Source: Parasitella parasitica (Eukaryota > Mucoromycota > Mucoromycetes > Mucorales > Mucoraceae). Taken from it: DNA of 64,000 nucleotides. Where the stretch lies: positions 30,181 to 94,180 of the forward strand of contig MU619256.1 in assembly GCA_025201805.1 (NCBI GenBank), given 5' to 3'. A program made the translations under genes and the position numbers. Shown here in pieces: positions 46,718 through 58,556 of this stretch (positions within the stretch are counted from its first letter, which is position 1; every line of letters starts with the position of its first letter). The notes beneath the pieces are model-generated. The model saw only the letters and a list, made by a program, of their open reading frames with translations, had not been told where the DNA came from and ran no database searches.

Positions 46718-48099
46718 GAATTGATCTTCTTTACAAAAAATATTAAAAGGAGCCAAAAAGGAAAGTGCGCAACAATCCTTTCTTTATGTGCAGTCCCGCG
46801 ATTTGAGTTGCACTGGTGTTGACGTTATAATTATAAAGTACAGTGGTTTTCGATCCATGGTTTATTTAGAAAAAAAAGCTGTAGAAATACACTGGTTGCT
46901 AGTAGCTTCGGAAAAATGTCTGTAAAAAAATTGAAATATTAGTATGGTGAAACAACTAAAACTTGTTTGTTATAATAAATGTTATAAATTAAAGCCTGAA
47001 TTTTTTCCCTACCTTTTATATTCGATGAAATCGATAAAAATAATGTCTTTCTATGGCAAAATGATATAACATGAAGTAATTATATATTAAGTTTATCGTA
47101 TATGAGATAAAAAGATACTTTATTATATTAAGATACAAGTAATATTTATATCAATTAAAAGGAGAAGTACAAAGTCTTCGTGTACTTAACAACAGCATAA
47201 CAATATATTAACGCTCTCAGACCAATTATCATGTGCCAGAAGACACTAGATGCACTACAATATGTATTTACAAAATAAAGAGCTCCTGGAGACGAAGCAC
47301 TGTCATTTCCACTGAAAGTAAAAAGTCCAACCGTAAAGCTAGTTGATTGATCATCCGCACGTGATCAGAATCTGAGCCAATGGAAGCTACGTTCCTGAAT
47401 CTGATGTTGAATTCTGGGAACGTCTCATCTTATATATATATATGGAATTATGCTTCATACTTGAAATAAATCGAACTTTCTTACGTTTAAAATTCTGTCA
47501 TATATACTTGTTTGCTATTCTATCGCTGAGATACCATACCACTCTAGTTATTTAACATAATATACACTTAAACAACAGCAAAACATTCTAATTAGTCTCG
47601 GGATTGACCTGTTTACTGCAAGATCTTTCCAAAACATCGCTACAAATTTCACAAAACCCGCACCGCAGAGTATCGTACATCAGATACAAATATAAAAATT
47701 TAGTATCTAAAAAATGTCCTGTATGTGGAATCGGTATAAATTGTTATATGATTCACAGAAAAAAATTATAATAAAAATCAATAACTGTATAAAAGCTCCC
47801 GTTCATCTACTGCTGGCCAGGTAGATAAACTTTTATATACTTAAACTGTGGATAAATGTTCTACTCTCGCAATTTAACATGTACGACAATTCTGCATAAC
47901 TCGCATCTTAACTTTGTGCTAACCAACATATCAGCAGACTCAAGATAACTTAAATCTATTTGAGCGAGGAGATAGACTTTACCCGAGGTACCCTAATCAA
48001 TCTTCTATACGAAGATTATTAATATCGATCCATAAGCGTATATCATTTCTTGTATAGTCTTATCCAGTCTATATTAATAGTACTTGTCTGAGTGTATAT

Positions 48100-48450
48100 C
48101 ACTTGGTATTCATCTTAGCATATATCGGTATATGTAGCATGTCTATAGCATGTCATAATAAGCATATCTATAGCATTGCACATATTGTACAAGTCTGTAG
48201 TACATAAAGTATCTGTAGCTAGTATCATGGATATAAGTATATGTCTTATAGTGCGTATCTAGAAACTGGGAATACGCATCTGAAGCATAAATCTTTTATA
48301 GCATAAGCTCGTAGCATACACTAGATTAGTAAATGTCTAAGGCTCGTGTCGAAATATAAATATCAGTCTATAGCTTCATCCATCCTAATGGTGCCATCTC
48401 TAGCTTATATCTATAGTATATAAATCTGTATTTCACATCTTATTATCTGT
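48100..48450 (+). repeat. Degenerate TCTATAGCAT-like repeats
   Basis: Words close to (T)CTATAGCAT and TAGCATAT recur irregularly: GTCTATAGCATGTCAT, ATCTATAGCATTGC, TTTATAGCATAAG, CGTAGCATACAC, GTCTATAGCTTC. No fixed period is evident. A related CTATAGCATGTCAT occurs at about 62106. It may be a diffuse satellite or simply biased composition. Confidence 0.4.
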
Positions 48451-48565
48451 GCGCATATGTAGTCAATATCAATTTAAGGTAACTGGATGAATCTAGAAGT
48501 GGAATGCTGATTTTCATAGTGAATGTATTTCACAGATACTAATCGATAAGAGTAATTTGCAAGCA

Positions 48566-48593
48566 ACATCATACCCTTGACAGGGTATGATGT
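48566..48593 (+). repeat. Perfect 12-bp hairpin, 4-base loop
   Basis: ACATCATACCCT and its exact complement AGGGTATGATGT flank the loop TGAC. The stem is far longer than expected by chance in a short stretch. No adjacent gene is close enough to call it a terminator. Confidence 0.8.
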
Positions 48594-48839
48594 ATTATTA
48601 CACCACTACACAGGGCTATTGATCTTTGATCTGACAGTACTCTTCTTGTTTGTCAATCATACAGATCTGTGTTACAGATAACCTTCTTGATTTGAAACAA
48701 AGACTTTATTGTCCTGTTTCGACAAGTATAACAACACATCATTGGAAAATCTTCAATTTTTAATTGAAGTACATTAGCATGATGATTTCCTACCCTACAT
48801 TATGGCAGAGCATTAGCGAAACAAAAACTATTCGAAAGC

Positions 48840-48990
48840 TATTTGGAATCGATATGGTGTTTAAACGGCGCTTTAATTTTTGGGTATTGAAAATGAGAAA
48901 AAGCTAATTTTTGTTCATAAAACAATAAAACCAACTCAAAAATTGCAGCGCCAGGTCTTGAAAAGTGCACGGCAGATGGTTGTTTATAAT
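48840..48990 (-). repeat. Dispersed-repeat fragment, copy 1
   Basis: 48950-48987 matches 57888-57925 at ~32 of 38 positions (core CCAGGTCTTGAAA..GCAC.GCAGATG). On the minus strand it reads QPSAVHFSRPGA, a phrase I associate with a repeat found in many Mucorales genomes; that association is from memory. Confidence 0.5.
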
Positions 48991-49211
48991 AGGATGGGAA
49001 AGCAATTGAGACTACTAATTTATTAGGTACAAAACTTATGCTTTTATTGAAATTCACTAAACAGCGAAGCGAAGGTCGACTTTTTTTTTCACTGTAGTTC
49101 GGAGGGTAGAGACAGCTAGTAGCTCATTTAAATTTCAAATTGGTTGGTATTTAATCACATTTAATCCAAGAGAGGGTATAAGGATTATAAATGGTATGTA
49201 ATAAGTGCTAA

Positions 49212-52200
49212 TCAATGCTTGTAATTAAGCCACACACTTACGCTATCAGGCCCAACAAGATCACGAATTGTAGCGATCAATAGTTCCAATTCTACAGCAA
49301 GCTGTTCAGAATTCATCAAGTAAGTGCTAAAATAGGTATATTCTCGATCTCCTAAATGCTGATATCGGAGTGCAAGTGATTTGCGAGCCTTATTAGTTAG
49401 CTCTCTTCTTGCTTTGGTAGGTCGTATAACGTATGGAGGTAATGGCGCTTTACTTGTTAGGGCGTTGGAACCCAAGTGCAGGGTAGTTAGAAAAGAAGCA
49501 ATCTATTATAGATGTTAAAGTCCGGCCAATCTCATTCACCAATTCACACAGTTACCATTGCTTTTCTTTCCTTCCATGTGTCTCTTACAATCATCATTCG
49601 CCATTTATAGGGTATCTTTTCAAATGCAAACTCCATTTGGAGCATTAAACTTAGGATATTGTCTAGAATTTGTAGTATGTGGAGATATTTATCTTCAGGG
49701 AATATGCCGCGCAAAGCAGGCTCAAACCGACTTTGTTCCAGCAATACTCTTTCGCCTTTGATCTGCCTTCGGATCGACCCTGCAACAGAGCGAAACATCT
49801 TCTTGTTTGCTTCCAGTATATTGACATCTTCTACTTTGTTCTTCAATAGCAAAGCTAAAAATGAAGAGTACAATGCACCAATTTCACTCAGTGTCTGCGA
49901 TATGCGATGTCGAAGGACTACTCGGCCTGTGCGGGGAAATGGAAATACACTAATGATAAGCGCCGCAAAGACACCAACCAAGACATCAACAGTTCTCTAC
50001 AGATTTTTTTTTTTTTTTAGAATTCCTATGCACAAATATATGCTTGCTCGAACAATCAACTGCATTACCTCCCATGTTATCACAAAAACAGACACCGGAT
50101 GTCCATTCGGTGTGTAGCTATAAGTATATCCAACGACTAAATTCATTTTTCCACAGTGTTAAATCAAGCACCAAAAAACTTGGATGGATATACATACTAA
50201 GTGATATTGTGATCATTGAAAAGAGACCAGTAGCCTTCCAGAATTTACCATTGATATAAATCATCCACCATGGAAGATTGCATATAAACGTCAGAATAAT
50301 CAAACCAGGCACACTGCCTCTACTGATTTCCCATATGATCATGGCTTCTATAGCCCCAATAAAAGTACCCAAGGTTCTTGTCATTGTACTATATACCATA
50401 GGGTATGATGCAATGTCATTCAAATGTCGTACGTATGTTAAACATAATGTAGTCTTACCCGAAAAAGTTGCTGCCCACAGACGGGCCCATCCAAATCAGG
50501 GCAACAACAACGGCCCACTGTCCACGAGCCTCGTTATACCATCTTACAGAATCCTCCAAAAAGCCAGGCAGTGATAGAAGTGCAACAACAATAGCTGCTC
50601 GGAACGAAAACGCCGCATCAGCAGTGTATAAGTATTTGACAAAGAACAGGTATACAGAGTAAAAAAACCTCTGTGTTGAAGTTGTGGGATAAGCAACATC
50701 AGGATCATGATACTCTAGGGGATCCAGCGTGTTCTGTCGCCATGGATTGGTGTTTTGGGAAGTTCGTTTCTTTTCTGAAAAATCATAAGGGTGTTGCTTA
50801 TGGTGTTCTGATGGCGAGTGAGCTTGACCACGATGAGGAGTGTCCAGTTTATACAGCACATTTTGTGCTTCAAGATCAAGATCGGGTGCGGGTGGCGGAA
50901 TCGTTGCTGCTGTAATGAGTGTGGCTCTCCTCGACATGCTTCTCTGCAAAGAAGTTGGGTTGATGGTGTCAGCCATGGAATTAGGCGAGTCAATTGCGTC
51001 TTCAGTAGCATGTCCTTCAAAAAACCACTTTTTAAGCGGTATATGAGGCATCCAAAACCGGCGTTTGGTTCGAATCTGGTCCAATTCATAGATAAGCGAG
51101 GTCAACGTGTAGATATTTTCTGCATACGAATGCAAATTGAACTGAAACGTCAGCAACAGAAACAGAATTCGTCGTGGCACACCTGATTTTGTGTACAGTC
51201 GCTCCAATCCCACTAGTCGGTGCTTGTGAAATCTTGCAATCGCTGCAAATAGAGGCACAGAAGGGTCGTGCATACGGCTGTACTCGTTGGCCAGTGCTTC
51301 TTCTGATGCTTGTTTAGCACCTACCTTCCACTGATAATACCATTTGTAAAAAAAAGGTCTGTCTTGATATCTTGGATCCAAGTTTTGCATCCGCCGTAAT
51401 CTTTTAACCGATTCCTGTACTGCAAGCGAGCATGCGTCTGTTAATTCGAGGTAGGTTGGCTTTACAATGTCCAAAACGTCATCGTAATCCTGTCGCCAGT
51501 AGCTCATTACTTTCATATGATCATTCCAGCGAATTTTTCTTCTGCGCGGCATTGCCGTATTGTCGCTCACTAATGAGGTTGTTGATGTATTTGCTGTCGA
51601 TGGGGATTGCGAAGCTGAATACGTAGAAGCATCGTCGTCTGTTGTGGCGGCGGAATTGTCGTTAGAGCTGTCCTCTTCTTCGTCGTCTGTGCCACCATAA
51701 TAGCTTCGAGGTCGAGCAAATGGAGGAGGCAAATTCTGCGCTTCTTCATCTGTTGCTAGTGGATCATCTTCTCCCTCGTGATTCGGTGTCTCTAAAGGTG
51801 CAGCTTCAAATAAGCTCTTTTCTGCTTGACGCATATTCGCTTCCATAGCTCTGCTAAGGCCAAGGCCTTGCAAGGGAACCCTCAGTTTTTTTATCAGTGA
51901 AGTCATTTCGCTGACATCAGTCGGCGCGATGGCATTAAACGAAGGCTCCCTCCTTACCATGCGTTTTTTTTGGATCAAATTTGTAATTAAGGCGTCCACA
52001 GTTTGATGGATTGTGGCTAATGACTCGGCTTGATCTGCTGACGTGCTAGGGCCACGATTCACTCGAATAAAGGCGACTATCTGATGCTGAACAATGCCGT
52101 CAAATGACTCGAACACCTTGATTAAATCTTGCACGAATACTCGAGTGCTGTTTTCAGGAAACACCACAAGGAATATTGTAAAAATAAGCAGGAACCCAAC

Positions 52201-52261
52201 AAGGGTGGGCACCAAGACTTGCAACTACATACATGACAGTTGCATTATTATTCTTTCTGGC

Positions 52262-52298
<37 letters not shown>

Positions 52299-52910
52299 GA
52301 AACTTACAGTGGTGGTAGCAGTGAATTCTGTATGCATTACTGCCGAAGTCAAACTAATAACCATGATCGAAGCCGACAGCATTCCACCCACATTAGCTTG
52401 TTCCACCCTGACTCGAAACATACTAAGAAAAAAGCAGCCAATTACCAGAAAGCAGGACAGAATAGCACACACTTTGGGCTGGGCCAATGTGGGATCATTA
52501 GGGTTTCTGACAAGCGATGCAAGAAAGGTGCCCAAAATTGCCCATGATCCAGAGATGCAGCACATTACAGTGCCCAACAGAATATCCTCGGCCAGAAATC
52601 CATATGATTTAGCCGGATGCACAAACTCCACAGCAACAGAGGCTAATATGCCACCAGTTGACGACACACTACGAACAGGATCGATCAATAACATGGCTAG
52701 TGCAATCGTTACAGCAATGTTTGCTTTCAAAATTTTAACACAAATGGGCCAGGTCAAAGATTGCCATATTCCTATAATTCGCTGTCGAATGGTTTGAAGA
52801 GGAATCAAATGACCTGAAGTCGCTGAAAGTCGAAACTTTTGAGTCTTGTCCCTTGGTTTCCTGTCTTTTCTCCTGCTCAACTTTTTTCTTGATTTCTTTA
52901 CTTTTGCCAT
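49212..52910 (-). CDS. BRE4/ArAE-like large membrane protein
   Basis: Six exons (52910..52308, 52224..50459, 50388..50198, 50136..50069, 49996..49556, 49502..49212) join in phase to 1119 aa. The N-terminus is Lys/Arg-rich (KKSRKKLSRRKDRK). It is followed by a first membrane domain (ILKANIAVTIALAMLLIDPV, SVEFVHPAKSYGFLAEDILL-type region) and a long cytosolic middle with an acidic/Ser linker (TDDEEEDSSNDNSAATTDDD). A second FUSC-like membrane domain follows (AAIVVALLSLPGFL, TLGTFIGAIEAMIIWEISRG, VLVGVFAALIISVFPFPRTG), then a cytosolic C-terminus. The layout and length match the yeast BRE4/DUF2421 group of the aromatic-acid-exporter superfamily. Substrate unknown. The final GATAGC|GTAAGT looks like a donor, so a further C-terminal exon beyond 49212 is possible. 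Confidence 0.85.
52266..52297 (+). repeat. A32 homopolymer inside BRE4-like intron
   Basis: Thirty-two consecutive A (T on the coding strand) occupy the middle of the 83-bp first intron of the BRE4-like gene, serving as an exaggerated polypyrimidine tract. Length is probably unstable in cells and in sequencing. Confidence 0.9.
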
Positions 52911-53384
52911 GATCGAATAGTGAAGAGATCGTCCAAGGTAGAAATGTTAACTAGAAGACTGAGAAACTGAGAACTGAGAGACTGAGAAACTGAAGAAACA
53001 AGAAGAAAAAAAACGAAGAGGGTTTCAGTTTTATAAACAGAAATCGGGTAAGCCGGACATGCCTTTTTTTTGACATGAAAGCGAATACGCTAATGCGAGT
53101 TGCAAGGAAAAGTGATACTCCGTATACGCAAATGCAGTATTACAAATAAACTCATAATTGCATCCGATAACAACGGGAATTTTATTACCTCTGTTCTGTA
53201 TAGGGTTCTTTGCTACCGAGATATTTATTAAAGAAAAGAAAAAAGCTTGAAAAAAAGAAAATAAATGCTTTGGAGGATTCTATTCAATATGATGAGAGAC
53301 GATTAACAGTAATGGGCGGGTTTGTCGTTGTATTTGTGGAGATTTGTGGGTTGTGAAATTTGAGTGTAGTGCGTACAAAAGTGT
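52911..53384. other. Intergenic, BRE4-like promoter and VRG4 3' region
   Basis: 474 bases. Near 52960-52995 there is a short direct repeat of GAGAACTGAGAGACTGAGAAACTGA-type units just upstream of the BRE4-like start, probably in its 5' UTR. No coding is seen. Confidence 0.5.
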
Positions 53385-54754
53385 TTATGGTTTTCCATGA
53401 TCCTTGACCGCATCAGCGTTGCTTTGACTAGAAGAGGACATGGGGATGATATCTTTGTTGTTTGCTGGCGATTTATTGGACACAGTCTTGGCAACCGAGT
53501 AGACTAAACCAGCTATAAAGCCTAATAAAAGTAGTGTGTTGATATAATTTCAAATCGTATCTGCGCAAAACACTTACCAACAACAATAGCTGTAACATTA
53601 CCAAAGGTAGCTGGATCGCCAAAGAACATGATACCCGACGCAGCAATTGGAAGCTTATTTAGTGCCCCCACCATGGAATAGGTTGTAGATGAAGTGGTAC
53701 GAACACACCAAGCAGACGCATAAGACATGGCAAAAGCAGAAGCGCCAGAAAATATCATGGCAATAAGCATAGCTTGACGCACATCAGGAGGACTAAATTA
53801 AATTAGTACACTCGTAGCACTTCAACTAACCCCGTTATGATATACTTACAAATTCTTGCTCAAACTTTCAGCGCTCCAATCTTCAAAGATGAAACTGGGA
53901 ATAATCAAAAGAGGGATCGAGAGGAGGTTGTTGTAGTAAACAGTGTCGAAATCTTTGAAATTGGTGAGCTTGATTCTTTTCCGCATGTAAAGCACAAATG
54001 CTGCAGAAGCAAGACAATTCGTAGCCATCCAAAAATAGCCCAAAAATGTTGTATCAAGATCAGCAATCTGAGTCAAGGTATCGTTGATGTCTGCCCAGCC
54101 AGCAATAACCGAAGAAAAAACCTAGTGTATTTTTTTTTGCTCGTAAACACATCTAGAACAAAACTCTAAACACATGCACACCCACAAATACTTACCATCA
54201 AGCCAAATGAAATCAACATCATGTGAGTGACGCTTCCACCAAACCAGAGCACCTCGCCATAGGCAATAAGAATAATAGTTAGATTCTTAAAGATAGTATA
54301 TATAGGAATACGGAGGAATTGAAGCGCCTTTGAGCCCGTGTAAATCATAGCAACCAGTGAGGCAGCAATAGGCATCCATTTACGAGCTTCATCTTTTTCA
54401 AAATCACGGAACTTGATAAGGTTGAGAAACTTGAATGACTGCAGTAATAAAACTGTAACCAAATTCTGCGATACAACATAAATACGTCTGGACGTCTGTA
54501 TATAAAGCAGCAAGACTTACCTGTATGGTTAGCAGCAGGAAATTCATGTTGAAATCGTATCCACTAAGCACGTATTTATTTGTCACAGTCATCAAAATCG
54601 AAGCACCACAGTAGCTGGCGATGGGAAGAATTGCTCTCATGCCAGGAGATAGCTTGAAGCCAGAGGGTGCGACTACTGTGTTTTGTTGCTGGCTTTGTTT
54701 ATTCTCTGGTTCTTGGTCAATGACCACTGTATAATCTGGCTTGCCTTCCCCCAT
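53385..54754 (-). CDS. VRG4: Golgi GDP-mannose transporter
   Basis: Five exons (54754..54521, 54465..54196, 54121..53850, 53792..53578, 53521..53385) join in phase to 375 aa. About ten hydrophobic segments are visible, beginning [20 protein letters not shown]. Family motifs are [57 protein letters not shown] and the GDP-mannose-binding [18 protein letters not shown]. The protein exchanges GDP-mannose for GMP across the Golgi membrane and supplies mannosylation of glycoproteins and mannans. The start ATG at 54754 is chosen because the three preceding codons begin with TTG only. The Lys-containing C-terminus fits a Golgi/ER-retrieved protein. Confidence 0.95.
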
Positions 54755-56112
54755 GTTTTTCAATTTTTATTCCAGAAATGAGAAAGAGAGAGAAGAAGAG
54801 ACTTGAAAACCTTGAGTCAAACAACCCAAAAAATTCTTTTTTAGTGTAATCGGAGTCGCATCCACTGTGATGGGCAACAGGCAGAAGTTGTAATGTTTTT
54901 AATCCTTGGGTGGATGACGATCATCATCTTCCCCTTTAACCTCCCAGCCTTTTTTCTTTGGGTCTCCTTTATCGCTCTTTCTAGGCCAACACAAAAAAAG
55001 AAAGACCTATACAGATCAACATACCATGAGTGACCAGATCGGAGACAAGCGACTCGAATTACAAATATAAAAAAGAAGAGGCGATCTTTTTCTTTGTGCC
55101 ACCTCCCAATTAAAGCTTGCCAAAGATTTAAAAGTGAAGATCACTTGGCCAAGCAGCATTTTAATTGACATTTTAAAGTCTGGACAATAACGAGTGTATA
55201 TCTCCTTGTTTATGTGCGTGTATTTGCTCATTTTATCAAATATCATACATTTAAACTAATTAATTGAACTATTCAAGCATACAATGTCTTGTAAGATTGT
55301 CATGCAACCGTATGTGCACTTGTAGAGCCAAACAAAAATCTTTATCATATGTTTTTATGTGTAGATGTACAGAGCATGCAATCCAAAAAACATGCGGTTA
55401 CTGATGATCTCGAAGCTGGTTTCTCAAATAGTTTTGCGCCATTTGTTTTTTAAATGTCAGTGTTTGGTATTAGCACACAAATGGTTTCATTTCAACTTTT
55501 TGAGCAAAAAGAAGCTACTGATGTAGAGCATAATTTATTTCACCACTTGCCGAGTGCATGGTAATTGCGCTCCGTTTTGATTTTCCTTGCATATTGATTT
55601 ACTTTTTATTGTGAAGGCGATAGACCCTGTATACCGCGCATCTTGTGTTTGTATTTTCAACAAATTAGATCATTTTATATTACCCACTTGTCGTCTTTGT
55701 ATAGAATAAATGCTGCTCTGCTTAAAATTGTAATCAAATGTATTGATGTCAAGAGGAGGATAACAGCTGTCATGCGCATCTTTCAAAATTGTGCATTGAG
55801 GACAAGACAAGAGGGGTGCTCAGTTCTATGAATTATGGGCACTGATTTTAAATATGCATCTGGTTTATTTTTATATCCATGTGGGTATCTTTGCTGACAG
55901 ATTGATCTTATGTTACATGGATCAACGACAAATATTACATATTAAAATCAAACGAGATTATACAATAAATTATACTCCATTTATCCGGGTCTTGCATTGC
56001 ACATTCTTTTTCATATTTTGCATATAATTAATGCTTTTTTTTCAAACGAAAAAAGAAAGCTATAACCCTATCTGACCGGCTTACCAAAAACAATATCTTC
56101 CCAAGAAGACAC
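54755..56112. other. Intergenic, 1.36 kb
   Basis: No supported gene. Small frames (for example 55643-55831 plus, 55016-55246 minus) have no motif. The left end is the GDP-mannose transporter promoter/5' UTR (AGAAAGAGAGAGAAGAAGAG). Confidence 0.55.
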
Positions 56113-56531
56113 TTATTGTTTATTAGCCTTTTCGGCAAGCAACATAAAGTTGCTCTCAATGCTTTCCATTATCCTCAACTTTTTTTCGTCTTCTTCCCAA
56201 TCCAGTTCCACGAACGAAGATGATGAGTTTGTGTTGGCGATGTTTCTCTCTTCTGATATAAGAAAATCCTCTTTGTAGCAGATCTTTGAAGTAGCTGGCT
56301 TCGCCAAACATGTCGTATTGTCTTTCTCTGCAGTTTTTATCATCAATTGGATGGCTTCAAAGCTCCTAGTAACCATTCTCTGTAGAAAAATAACCACTTG
56401 CTAGTACGGTATATTATAAATGAATTAAACAAATATTTTTTACTTACAACCAAAGAAATGACGGCGATCAAGCACTCAGCGATCTCAGCACCATTGCTTT
56501 CGGCTAGAGGAATTGCTTCTCTTTGAGGCAT
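56113..56531 (-). CDS. Small helical protein, unknown
   Basis: Two exons (56531..56448, 56379..56113) join in phase 0 across a 68-bp GTAAGT..CAG intron to give 116 aa. The first exon encodes MPQREAIPLAESNGAEIAEC and LIAVISLV. The second encodes RMVTRSFEAIQLMIKTAEKD, then a Ser-rich acidic middle (SSSSFVELDWEEDEKKL) and a helical end (IMESIESNFMLLAEKANKQ). The composition suggests a small soluble helical, perhaps complex-bound, protein. I do not recognise the family. The intron and amphipathic helices support a real gene; the nearest genes are far away. Confidence 0.6.
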
Positions 56532-58556
56532 GCAGGGATTATAATTCCATTTACAAGCCTAACACCCATTATTCGCAAACTATCTGAACTAGCCCAGTTT
56601 TCAAACGTTGACCGGAAGTGCATGTAGAAAGGAATGTTGCGGCCGTGTTAAATGGTTGTGTTAACGAATGAGTTTTGCAATTTGTTGCTGAATTAATTGG
56701 AGAAAGGCAGACCGAGTGAGAAAATTGGTTGATGTTTAGAAGGTCAAATGATGATTTTTTTTTTTACTATTTTACCATGTAAGCACGATATAATGGGGTT
56801 GATGAATAAATCTATTCATCTTTTGATTCATATCAGAGCTCGAATTATGCTTTTTTGAGTTGATATTTATTCATCACATCACATCACACACTCCTCCTTA
56901 GCATGTTGATTAGGTACTTAATCTGCTTAAAAGGAAAAACTACACTGCTTAAATAAAAAGCTATCAACTTACGAGATAGCTTACGATAACATAGTCAATT
57001 GACTTTTAGGTCAATGTTGAAATCTGTGCCACAGAAATAGCTGCTTAGCATATCATTATTTAAGAATAATAGCAAAACATTGTTTCAACCCTAAACTGTT
57101 AAAGAGGGTGTGTTATTTTATTATTCACTGTGCAATTTTTTAATTCTCATATAACAGATATTCAAAAAAGTTATCAATGTATATCGTTCATAGAGAAGAG
57201 AGAGAGAGGTCATAGTGGAAGGACTCATTCAGAATGTGCCACCATGATAAAATCAACATTGTAAAAAAGGCACAGCAGATGAGTGATATGATAAAAAAAA
57301 GGAGGACGTGAGGGAAATAATAAAGACTATTAACTTACCAGATATACAACTAAGGATTTTCATTGATTGATAGAAGTTATCTATTTATATTGACCAAATC
57401 TACAGGAATCGATCTATGAATATTAACAGATCATGTCTGACATTTAGTAGACATTCAATAGTAATTATCAGATTATCAGACATTTGGTTATAACTCTTGC
57501 TAAATGAACCCTAGAGCCAAGATCGAACTTGCAAAAAACAGCTAGTACTATCTAATAAAAATATTTTTATCCATGAAAAAGTCGATACATACAAAGTAAT
57601 CAGCAGGAAACAGCGATTTTCATACGAGTATTGCATATAACTGTTTTAAGCCTGATTAAACAGGCATGATCAAGACTGCCGTATTCGAGCATTATTTGAT
57701 TTCCACTAGGCGATGTGTATATTAAAAGTTATGCACAATAGTAGTTTTGTTTTTATAGTTGCAAAGAATTGCTCATAAATTCTGCTTTAGGAACCGTAGA
57801 ATTGAGTTTGCACCTGGACTTCATAGCGAAAGATCAATGATTTCTGATTGGAACATTTGTATTGAATAAAAAACGCAAAGATGTTTTGCCAGGTCTTGAA
57901 ATAGGCACAGCAGATGATTGTGTATTCAAAACTCCTTAATATGATCAGGTAGTTATTTTACAATCTCAGGGCTCAAAATCCTTTGTGCTGGAAGCTGATC
58001 GTAGAGAACGAGCCTTGAATATTGTGGACCTGTTTCGAATAACCAACCTAGTTCATCCAGAGATGTCCCAATCATGTTCTCGGTACTAGATTTAGCAGAG
58101 ACTGAGTCGCTCATCTTCAAAAATTGGGATAGACTGTACAGACAAGAAGATATATTAGACAACTCTCAAAATTCGAAATCAATGGAAAAGAATAATACAG
58201 AGTTACACACCGCAAAGTCCCTCTACCTTCCTTTGCAAATTAGTTATTGTATTGGTAGTAGCGCAAAGCATATACTGCATATAGATTGAGAGTAATTCAA
58301 CATTTGCCTATGTAGATATATACATGCAGAATTAATTAATTAACAAAATAATACCACTAGCATTTTAGCATATCATTATATGCTACGTTTCACAGGTCCA
58401 AACATACATATATTGCAACACTTTTCTTCTTTAGTTTCTACTGTAACAGTGTTATTTAATGAATGAAATGAAACAAATTTTCTTTTCTTCTTTGCACCCA
58501 TACATACTTTAATCTCTTTCCCTTCCTTTCTATCCTTACAACATCATTCAATCATT
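56532..58556. other. 2-kb AT-rich intergenic with repeat fragments
   Basis: No supported gene. GCACAGCAGATG occurs at about 57270 and 57905. A dispersed-repeat fragment lies at 57770-57930. A minus-strand frame 58162..57953 (MSDSVSAKSSTENM..) is unsupported. The last ~150 bases are pyrimidine-rich and form the promoter of the first aspartic protease. Confidence 0.55.
57770..57930 (-). repeat. Dispersed-repeat fragment, copy 2
   Basis: Matches 48950-48987 over 38 bases. Read on the minus strand it gives SSAVPISRPGK, then stops after ~30 codons. Together with copy 1 it suggests an interspersed, non-coding repeat family. Confidence 0.5.

Larger units (their letters stand above)
46718..49211. 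other. 2.5-kb AT-rich gene-free region
   Basis: No gene is supported. 46850-48550 is very AT-rich and between ~48100 and 48450 shows recurring TCTATAGCAT-like words. A perfect 12-bp hairpin lies at 48566-48593. A dispersed-repeat fragment is at 48840-48990. The RFWD3-like promoter must lie at the left end. Confidence 0.6.

Noticed and set aside
48839-49057. 72-aa minus-strand frame
   Set aside because: Explained by the dispersed repeat rather than by a gene.
52240-52797. 185-aa plus-strand frame beginning in a poly-Lys run
   Set aside because: The Lys run is the A32 intron homopolymer and the rest is antisense to the BRE4-like membrane domain.
57490-57530. Possible tRNA T-arm (GTTCGATC on the minus strand)
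   Set aside because: The T-stem pairs over only four bases and no acceptor, D or anticodon arms can be folded around it. I found no convincing tRNA or rRNA in the window.
57953-58162. 69-aa minus-strand frame (MSDSVSAKSSTENM..)
   Set aside because: Starts and ends in repeat-rich DNA and has no recognisable motif; kept out of the gene list.
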